Positions 57,691-64,000 of a DNA stretch of 64,000 nucleotides are shown in pieces; the first letter of the stretch is position 1, and every line of letters starts with the position of its first letter. The stretch spans positions 1-64,000 of the forward strand of contig NZ_BAEP01000074.1 of NCBI RefSeq assembly GCF_000315015.1, in the 5' to 3' direction. Made by a program: the position numbers and the translations under genes. This DNA comes from Paraglaciecola mesophila KMM 241. GTDB lineage: Bacteria > Pseudomonadota > Gammaproteobacteria > Enterobacterales > Alteromonadaceae. The notes under the pieces are model-generated. The model made no database searches and was not told the DNA's origin. It worked only from the letters and a program-made list of their open reading frames with translations.

Positions 57691-58818
57691 GTGAGAATTA
57701 GTAGCAATTTTGACAGTGGTAATATTCGCGTTATATCAGCACAGAACGAAAGCGACATTAAACTCGCTATCAATAAAGACAATCAGTCTGACTTTTATCA
57801 GTGGTTTCATTTCAAATTAGATACCCGCCCTTGGATATCCCATCGTCTCACCATTACCGACCTTGAACACTCAGCTTATCCTGAAGGCTGGAAGAACTAC
57901 CAAGCCGTAGCGTCTTACGACAGACAAGAATGGTTTCGAGTGGAAACTGAATTTGACGGTGACAATCTCGTTATCGAACATACCCCCGAACAAGGGCAAA
58001 TGTACTTCGCGTATTTTGCGCCTTATGGCTATGAGCGCCATTTAGATTTATTAGCTTGGGCACAAAGCAATGCCTTATGTGAAGAGACATTTCTTGGTAA
58101 TACCCTAGATGGACGAGATATGTCTATGTTGACCATAGGCGAGCCAGGTGAAGGCAAAAAAGCAATTTGGATAACTGCACGTCAGCACCCTGGCGAAACG
58201 ATGGCGCAGTGGCTCGTGGAAGGTCTGCTAGAGCGCTTATTGGACGAAGACGACGGTCTTGCTCGCTTGTTGTTAGATAAAGCCGTGTTCTATGTTGTAC
58301 CAAATATGAATCCCGATGGCGCTGCTCGCGGGCATTTACGTACCAATGCAAAAGGGGTAAATTTAAATCGTGAATGGGCAACGCCTAGCATGGAGAATAG
58401 CCCAGAAGTCTTTTTAGTGACTGAAAAAATGCAGCAAACTGGCGTTGACTTGTTTTTAGATATGCACGGTGATGAGGCGCTGCCTTATAATTTTGTAGCC
58501 GGTAGTGAAGGGAACCCGAACTACGATGGACGGATTGCTCAGTTAGAATCATCTTTTAAAAATGCATTACTCACGGCAACGCCTGAATTTCAAGATGTGT
58601 TCGGCTACGACAAAGATGAACCAGGTAAAGCAAATATGACCGTTGCAACCAATGCAATCGCTCATGCGTTTTCTTGCTTGGCGTATACCTTAGAAATGCC
58701 TTTCAAAGACAACATAGAAATACCGGATACAGCCTATGGCTGGTCTCCAATTCGTTGTAAGCAACTGGGCCAAGATGTGCTTGTTGCCATACGCGCTGTG
58801 GTAGATGAATTGCGCTAA
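57691..58818 (+). CDS. M14-family zinc carboxypeptidase (cytosolic carboxypeptidase-like)
   Basis: A 375-residue metallocarboxypeptidase with no signal peptide, so cytosolic. An N-terminal beta-sandwich (1-115) precedes the M14 domain, the layout of the CCP/AGBL subfamily (M14D). Zinc ligands His166 and Glu169 (RQHPGET) and His259 (DMHGDE) are present, with NMNPDGAARGHLRTNAKG and NLNREW for substrate carboxylate binding, and the catalytic Glu335 in TLEMPF. The GTG at 57691 starts the family-like N-terminus. Natural substrates of bacterial members are unknown. Confidence 0.88.
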   Translation: MRISSNFDSGNIRVISAQNESDIKLAINKDNQSDFYQWFHFKLDTRPWISHRLTITDLEHSAYPEGWKNYQAVASYDRQEWFRVETEFDGDNLVIEHTPEQGQMYFAYFAPYGYERHLDLLAWAQSNALCEETFLGNTLDGRDMSMLTIGEPGEGKKAIWITARQHPGETMAQWLVEGLLERLLDEDDGLARLLLDKAVFYVVPNMNPDGAARGHLRTNAKGVNLNREWATPSMENSPEVFLVTEKMQQTGVDLFLDMHGDEALPYNFVAGSEGNPNYDGRIAQLESSFKNALLTATPEFQDVFGYDKDEPGKANMTVATNAIAHAFSCLAYTLEMPFKDNIEIPDTAYGWSPIRCKQLGQDVLVAIRAVVDELR

Positions 58819-58906
58819 GCAGTTCATCTACATGTTTTACCATTAGACTTAACATCAAAAAATAAAATAATAACGATTAAAAACAAAATAAAGTAAGGGG
58901 AACAGT

Positions 58907-60580
58907 GTGGAAGGCTTTCATGACTTATTGAAGATGCTAGATGGAATGCTTGGGGGCGCTTGGTGGTTTCCTTATGTGTTGCTTGGAACAGGTTTATTTT
59001 TTACGATTTATTTAAAGTTTCCACAAGTGCGCTTCTTCAAGCATGCTTGGTTGGTTGTGACAGGGAAATACGATAAAAAAGGCTCCGAGGGTGACACCAC
59101 CCATTTTAGGGCACTAACGACGGCATTATCAGGCACTGTAGGCACTGGGAATATTGGCGGCGTGGCATTTGCTATTTTCCTAGGTGGCCCTGCGGCGCTT
59201 TTTTGGATGTGGGCGACCGCGTTCTTCGGTATGACCACCAAATTTGTCGAAGTGACTTTATCCCATAAATATCGGGTTAAAACCGCGGATGGCACCATGG
59301 CGGGTGGCCCCATGTATTACATGGACAGACGTCTTAATATGAAATGGTTGGCTGTCGCTTTCGCAATTGCAACCGTTATTAGCTCATTCGGTACAGGCAA
59401 CCTTCCTCAAAGTAACAACATAGCGGCCAGTATAGAGTCAACTTTTGGCTTCGACCCTTTAGTCGTAGGAAGCATACTAGGCATTTTGCTCGGTTTGGTT
59501 ATTTTAGGCGGCATTACGCGCATTGCAGCGGTCACCTCTAAAATTGTGCCCCTCATGGCATTAATATACCTAGTGGGCGCCTTAGCTGTAATTTTTGCCA
59601 ATCTAGAAAATATCGGCCCTGCGTTTGCCTCGGTGATTGGCGACGTGTTTACTGGTTCAGCGGCAACGGGCGGCTTTTTAGGGGCAACGATTGCTTATGC
59701 ATTTAACCGAGGTGTTAACCGTGGTTTGTTCTCAAACGAGGCGGGTCAAGGTTCTGCACCCATTGCACATGCAGCGGCTAAAACAGATGAGCCAGTATCA
59801 GAAGGCATGGTGTCTATTTTAGAGCCATTCATAGATACCATTATTATTTGTACGATCACAGGTTTGGTTATTCTGTCTTCAGGTGTGTGGAAAGAAAAAC
59901 ACCAAAACGTGTTTGACCGCAGCGACATGATGATTGTTGCGGGCGCTTATTCGGATACCGACGATAACGACAGACAAGAGCTTTACGCATACATCAATAA
60001 TCTTGATACCTCAACGGTGGCGCCATACAACGGCGATATACAAATAGTAAACGGTAAATCAATTAGCACTGGTTATACCTTGCTCAACGCGCGCTCTGTG
60101 GCAGAAAATGTGAAATTTACCTTTGGTGAAGATGAAGACTTGTTTACCGGTAAACTCAAAGTGGTCGACGGTAGTTTAATTAAAGACAATATAGTGGTCT
60201 CGGGTAAGTCTTTAATTCACTCAGCAAGTTTGACGGCGCTGGCGTTTACTAAAGGCTTTTTTGGTGAGTCAGGCAAATACATCGTTTCCATTGGCTTATT
60301 GTTGTTCGCGTTTTCAACCGCAATAGCTTGGTCATATTACGGCGACAGGGCAATGACTTATTTATTAGGGCCGCGCTCAGTTATGCCTTATCGCGTGGTG
60401 TACGTATTTGCATTCGTTTGGGCCGCTGTATCAGATACCACCCTAGTGTGGACGTTGTCGGCAGTGGCTATTGTAGTGATGACATTACCTAACTTATTAG
60501 GCATATTTTTGCTGCGCAAAGAAATGAAAGAATCAGTCAATGAATATTGGGATGATTTTAAGAAAGAACATAAATCCTAG
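58907..60580 (+). CDS. Na+/alanine (AGCS-family) symporter with a large internal insertion
   Basis: A 557-residue inner-membrane symporter of the alanine or glycine:cation family. Family motifs [28 protein letters not shown], and [23 protein letters not shown] are intact. Typical members are about 450-480 residues; here about 110 extra residues (about 330-440, polar and predicted as a beta-rich soluble domain) sit between two late membrane helices, after VILSSGVW and before [15 protein letters not shown] start with AAGGGG upstream. Related genera may share the insertion. Confidence 0.9.
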   Translation: MEGFHDLLKMLDGMLGGAWWFPYVLLGTGLFFTIYLKFPQVRFFKHAWLVVTGKYDKKGSEGDTTHFRALTTALSGTVGTGNIGGVAFAIFLGGPAALFWMWATAFFGMTTKFVEVTLSHKYRVKTADGTMAGGPMYYMDRRLNMKWLAVAFAIATVISSFGTGNLPQSNNIAASIESTFGFDPLVVGSILGILLGLVILGGITRIAAVTSKIVPLMALIYLVGALAVIFANLENIGPAFASVIGDVFTGSAATGGFLGATIAYAFNRGVNRGLFSNEAGQGSAPIAHAAAKTDEPVSEGMVSILEPFIDTIIICTITGLVILSSGVWKEKHQNVFDRSDMMIVAGAYSDTDDNDRQELYAYINNLDTSTVAPYNGDIQIVNGKSISTGYTLLNARSVAENVKFTFGEDEDLFTGKLKVVDGSLIKDNIVVSGKSLIHSASLTALAFTKGFFGESGKYIVSIGLLLFAFSTAIAWSYYGDRAMTYLLGPRSVMPYRVVYVFAFVWAAVSDTTLVWTLSAVAIVVMTLPNLLGIFLLRKEMKESVNEYWDDFKKEHKS

Positions 60581-60598
60581 TCACGATACCCATAAGTT

Positions 60599-60622
60599 AA
60601 GCGCGGCACTGTCCGCGCTTTC
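60599..60622 (+). terminator. Weak terminator-like hairpin after the symporter gene
   Basis: AAGCGCGG (60599-60606) pairs with CCGCGCTT (60613-60620). The stem is strong but the T run after it is very short, so termination may be partial. Confidence 0.5.
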
Positions 60623-60674
60623 GTGATCTAGTGTCAAGGTGAAATTGTTAACCGTAATAGTAGTGGAGTGAATA

Positions 60675-61001
60675 ATGGCGTTAATTGATTGCCCATCGTG
60701 CAATAAGAAAATCTCTGACAAAACCGAAGAATGCAATCACTGCGGTTTCGCTATGGGGCATGCGAGTGAAGAAGATATTGCCCGCAAACGCAATTTACAA
60801 AAGTACCTGAAATCACAAAAAATCCAAACCCAGTCAATGATAGCCATGCTGATGTTTGTCTCTGGTTTTGGTTTTATGTACTGGGGCGGAGCCGTTCCAG
60901 GTGAAGTTCAATATAATATTGCTGTGGGTGTCGCGATTATCGGTTTTGTTTGGTACATCATCAATCGCGTACGTCTCGTTTTTGTCAAGAAGTCTAATTA
61001 A
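60675..61001 (+). CDS. Zinc-ribbon membrane protein of unknown function
   Basis: A 108-residue protein with an N-terminal zinc ribbon (CPSCNKKISDKTEECNHCG, Cys6, Cys9, Cys20, Cys23) followed by a basic linker and two membrane helices (about 56-74 and 80-98). Function unknown. The stop overlaps the next start by one base (TAATG), so it is coupled with the YeaC-like gene. Confidence 0.8.
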   Translation: MALIDCPSCNKKISDKTEECNHCGFAMGHASEEDIARKRNLQKYLKSQKIQTQSMIAMLMFVSGFGFMYWGGAVPGEVQYNIAVGVAIIGFVWYIINRVRLVFVKKSN

Positions 61002-61282
61002 TGAACCCAGAAATGTTACTCAAATCGATGACCCCAGAGGTTTATCAAAAATTGTTGCAAGCGGTGGAAACCGGCAAGTGGCTAGATGGCAACCCGTTAA
61101 CCGAAGGGCAGCGAGAAACCACTATGCAAGCTGTTATGCTGTATCAAGCCAAAATCCTCAAATCAGATCAACATATGACCGTGGGGGCTAACGGCGAAAT
61201 AGTGCAAAAAAGCCGTCAGCAATTTAAGCAAGAGCTGAATGATAAAAACACCATAGCGCGGTTCACCGAAAATGATATTTAA
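61001..61282 (+). CDS. yeaC: YeaC-like protein (DUF1315)
   Basis: A 93-residue soluble protein. The family pattern is visible: MTPEVYQKLLQAVETGKW.DG..LTEGQRE (in parts), QAVMLYQAK, and QHMTVGANGEIVQKSRQQ, aligning with E. coli YeaC in order and length. No activity is known. It is sandwiched between overlapping genes, one base with the zinc-ribbon gene and 11 bases with the DUF349 gene. Confidence 0.88.
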   Translation: MNPEMLLKSMTPEVYQKLLQAVETGKWLDGNPLTEGQRETTMQAVMLYQAKILKSDQHMTVGANGEIVQKSRQQFKQELNDKNTIARFTENDI

Positions 61283-64000
61283 AAAACTGTTTCGTCCAAA
61301 GCATCAAGATCCAAAACCTGCGGTGAGAATAGTCGCTATTGACTCGTTATCTCCCGACTTGCCAGAACAAAAGTCCATTCTGCATGAATTGGCATTTAAC
61401 GATGAAGATCTGAATGTGAGTTTAGCCGCACTGACAAAGTTGAATAGCTTCGTATTGTGGTACAAGATGGCAGAGATTGCCAAAAACGAACGCGTGCTCA
61501 AACGCGCTCAGCAAGTCGTTGATAATACACTGTTTAATGACGATGGAAGCCTATTGAGTAAAGCCCAGAAACGTGAATTTGCCTACGAGTGTAAAAACAG
61601 TAAATTGCTAGAGCGCTTGATTAAGCAGCCTTGGGTGCAACAAGAGCCTAAATTGGTACTGCATATTTTATCCGTATTGAATAAACCGCAACTGGCGTTA
61701 CCTATTTTGTTATCCAGTGATGACGACAGTCTTCAAAGTGCACTTCTTGTGTATGCGGACAATCCAGCAAGTCTACAAAAAATCATAAAAAAAACCTCAA
61801 GTGAAAGCATAAAGGCTCAGGCACAAGATAAGTTAAATCAGTTAGCATTTGCTAAAGCCCAACCAATTGAAGTTGAAAAGGGCACGCGTCTGATTTTGTC
61901 CCGTCTCTTAGCATTAAAAGAACAACGTGATTATCGAAAGTTGGTGGATACGCGAACCAAACTAAATGACGAATATGCAATTTTCTCAGCACAATTCGAT
62001 TGTCTATCACAAGAAAAACGCCAAGAGTTTACGGCTAAATATACTGACATAAACAACAAGTTAGAAATTCTAGATGCAGAAATGGCTCCTGTGTATCAGG
62101 CGCAGCAGCGCAAACGTGACGTAACAGATGCCGTGGAGCATGCCACAGCAGATACGCAAGCGATGCTGGTGTGGTTGGCAGATATTTTATCTGGCGAGGT
62201 ATCAAGTGTTACGTTGGCACAAACGGAGCAAGCACAAACAGAAATTCAGAATCGTATGTCTCGTATTGACGCTTTGCTATTAGATGCCAATACAGCGGGC
62301 ATGACAGTGCAAGCGAAAGCGTTACAGGCTTTACTTGATGCCTTACAGAAACGCCAGCACACGTTCAATCATCTACCAGCATTTCAAGACGCCCTCAAAC
62401 AAGCGGGTTCGCTATTAACTGACTTTGCGCAGTTGGCTGTCCCTACTCAAGGGGAAGATGTGCTAAGTGCTAAATCGACATTGCAGAGCATGGAGCAGCA
62501 GTGGTTTGCGCTGCGTGAAGCATATCAAGACAGTTGGCCTGAAGCGCTAGAACAAAGATTTACGCAATTACAAAGCACATGGCGCAGTGCAATTAAAACC
62601 CTGTCAGCAGGCATTACCCAAGATGTGAACCGTATCCGCAGTAAAGCCAAGGCCATTGATGTGCTTATCGAGCAAGGTAAATACAAAGCCGCCATGGGAC
62701 TCTTTACCAAGGTTACTAAATGGTTTGAAGCGTTACCTGAGCAAGAAAAAGCACGCAATGAGCGCACACTCGAACAGGTTAGCGCTAAAATTGAGGAATT
62801 AAAGTCGTTGCAGGCCTACATCGCCTTGCCGCGAAAACCCGCCTTGCTTGAAGAAGCGCAAGCGTTAGTTGATGCCATATTGCCAGTATCATTGCGGGCA
62901 GAGCAGGTGAAAGAACTGCGCCGGCGTTGGAATAGCCTAGGTGTGTTAAACACGTCTGACGATGATGCGCTCAATAAGCAGTTTGACGCGTTAATTGAAC
63001 TCGCTTTTGCGCCATGTCGCGAACACTTCGAGAAGCAACAGTTGCAGCGCGAAAACAATTTTGCGCAAAAACAGGCATTGATCAACGAGATTGGCACATT
63101 CGCTGAGCATGGTTTATCGGCCGATGCGTTAGCAAAAGCTATTCAGCAGGTGCAGCAGAAGTGGCAAAACGTCGGTGATGTTGATTTCACTGTTAAAACA
63201 CAAGTGAACAATGCTTATCGTGAAGCCTTGGCGCCGTTGAAGAAACAAATTGAAGTATATTTCAATGAGAATGCTGAGGTGAAGCAAGCGCTTATCATGC
63301 AAGCTCAAGGATTGTCAGCAGTGGAAGAGATTAATGTCGCCATTGAGCAAGCCAAAGCATTGCAAGAAAAGTGGAAACACGTAGGCCAGACTCAGCGTAA
63401 AGTTGAAAATGCCTTGTGGGAGCAGTTTCGCCAGGCCAATGATGTAGTTTTTGCTAAGCGTAAAGCACACAATCAGATACAAAAGCAGGAAAATAATGCG
63501 CAAGTAGCTGCAGCAGCTAACATATTGCAAAAATTGCAACAGGCGGTTAACGAAGCACAATCATTGAGCGAATTAGACGACACCCACATGATGCAAACTG
63601 AACTGGAAGCGCAATTGGTAGCAATGCCTAAAGCGTTAAGCTCAAGTTTATTTCGTCGCTTATCTGGGCTCATTGATGAACGACAAACCAAATTAGAGGG
63701 GTTGCAACGCCAATCTAGAGCCCACAGTTTGAGCGCATTATTTGATGTTCTGAAACGCTGGGAAACGCCTGCTTTGCCTGATGATATAGAATCATTGCCT
63801 AACCAATGGCAGCAGTCGTTTAAAGCTCTTGGGCAAAGTGATGTACCTCGTCTTAATTTAACCTTGATGCTAGAGATAGTATGCGATATCCCTTCGCCGC
63901 AAATTGATGAAGCGTTGCGTAAGGAAATACAGCTGCAATTGATGGCCGATAAACTGCAGCAAGGCGTTGAGTATGATAAATCGTCGTTACTGAAGTTATG
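61272..64000 (+). CDS. DUF349-repeat protein (runs off the right edge)
   Basis: An open frame from ATG at 61272 runs to the window end (909 codons and two bases). The start overlaps the YeaC-like gene by 11 bases. It begins MIFKKLFRPK and is almost entirely helical and rich in Gln, Leu and Lys. At least three DUF349-like repeats are suggested by segments with W-x-x-L spacing: LFTKVTKWFEALPEQ, VQQKWQNVGDVDF and LQEKWKHVGQTQRK. The family is of unknown function, with a possible RNA or nucleoid link in some proteins. Its C-terminus is not in the window. Confidence 0.85.
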   Translation, partial: MIFKKLFRPKHQDPKPAVRIVAIDSLSPDLPEQKSILHELAFNDEDLNVSLAALTKLNSFVLWYKMAEIAKNERVLKRAQQVVDNTLFNDDGSLLSKAQKREFAYECKNSKLLERLIKQPWVQQEPKLVLHILSVLNKPQLALPILLSSDDDSLQSALLVYADNPASLQKIIKKTSSESIKAQAQDKLNQLAFAKAQPIEVEKGTRLILSRLLALKEQRDYRKLVDTRTKLNDEYAIFSAQFDCLSQEKRQEFTAKYTDINNKLEILDAEMAPVYQAQQRKRDVTDAVEHATADTQAMLVWLADILSGEVSSVTLAQTEQAQTEIQNRMSRIDALLLDANTAGMTVQAKALQALLDALQKRQHTFNHLPAFQDALKQAGSLLTDFAQLAVPTQGEDVLSAKSTLQSMEQQWFALREAYQDSWPEALEQRFTQLQSTWRSAIKTLSAGITQDVNRIRSKAKAIDVLIEQGKYKAAMGLFTKVTKWFEALPEQEKARNERTLEQVSAKIEELKSLQAYIALPRKPALLEEAQALVDAILPVSLRAEQVKELRRRWNSLGVLNTSDDDALNKQFDALIELAFAPCREHFEKQQLQRENNFAQKQALINEIGTFAEHGLSADALAKAIQQVQQKWQNVGDVDFTVKTQVNNAYREALAPLKKQIEVYFNENAEVKQALIMQAQGLSAVEEINVAIEQAKALQEKWKHVGQTQRKVENALWEQFRQANDVVFAKRKAHNQIQKQENNAQVAAAANILQKLQQAVNEAQSLSELDDTHMMQTELEAQLVAMPKALSSSLFRRLSGLIDERQTKLEGLQRQSRAHSLSALFDVLKRWETPALPDDIESLPNQWQQSFKALGQSDVPRLNLTLMLEIVCDIPSPQIDEALRKEIQLQLMADKLQQGVEYDKSSLLKL

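Overview
The window looks like chromosome of a marine gammaproteobacterium of the order Alteromonadales (Alteromonas / Glaciecola / Paraglaciecola type). The basis is gene content and order: accD-folC-dedD-cvpA-purF, pabB-nudL-sdaA, glrK-qseG-glrR, a class I fumarase, CysB, MiaE, a long second GAPDH and a REC-PP2C/STAS partner-switch pair. The assignment is inference from protein resemblance; there is no rRNA in the window. No tRNA, CRISPR array, integrase, transposase or phage gene was seen. Coding density is high and most genes are ordinary core genes.

Layout. 1-3.4 kb: signalling block with a tandem-receiver regulator (cut by the left edge), a YciH translation factor, a STAS antagonist with a REC-PP2C-kinase regulator, and a GNAT acetyltransferase. 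3.4-7.2 kb: Fbp-type ferric iron importer (binding protein, fused permease, ATPase) behind a near-consensus Fur box. 7.3-12 kb: TerB-like protein, EF-hand protein and the glrK-qseG-glrR operon. 12.1-18.1 kb: truA, then accD-folC-dedD-cvpA-purF. 18.2-24 kb: Yip1 membrane protein and a three-gene YhiI/RbbA/YhhJ-type ABC exporter. 24.2-33.7 kb: miaE, HAD hydrolase, DoxX, nitroreductase, DEAD-box helicase, a CoA-transferase pair with a divergent LysR regulator, a sensorless histidine kinase and cysB. 33.8-41.4 kb: sdaA, nudL, pabB, fumarase, rmuC, rluA. 41.4-45.5 kb: a secreted pectin-acetylesterase-type protein and pnp. 45.6-54.3 kb: hexose-6-phosphate mutarotase and gapA on the minus strand, then the glycogen genes malQ-glgB-glgX. 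54.4-64 kb: msrB, a lipoprotein, the long GAPDH, an M14 carboxypeptidase, an AGCS Na+/amino-acid symporter, and three overlapping small-to-large genes ending in a DUF349 protein cut by the right edge.

The main departures from routine are two broken genes. glgX carries a perfect 29-bp tandem duplication that shifts its frame before the catalytic residues; deleting one unit restores a 691-residue enzyme. scoA lacks one base in an A run, and adding one A restores a 239-residue subunit. A second exact tandem duplication (13 bp) sits at the cvpA stop codon. Other signals are a perfect 14+1+14 palindrome between scoA and its LysR regulator, a promoter with an overlapping palindrome upstream of gapA, and an orphan terminator-like hairpin at about 8.03 kb that could end a small RNA. 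I did not find a convincing undescribed multi-gene system; the findings are local anomalies and regulatory candidates.
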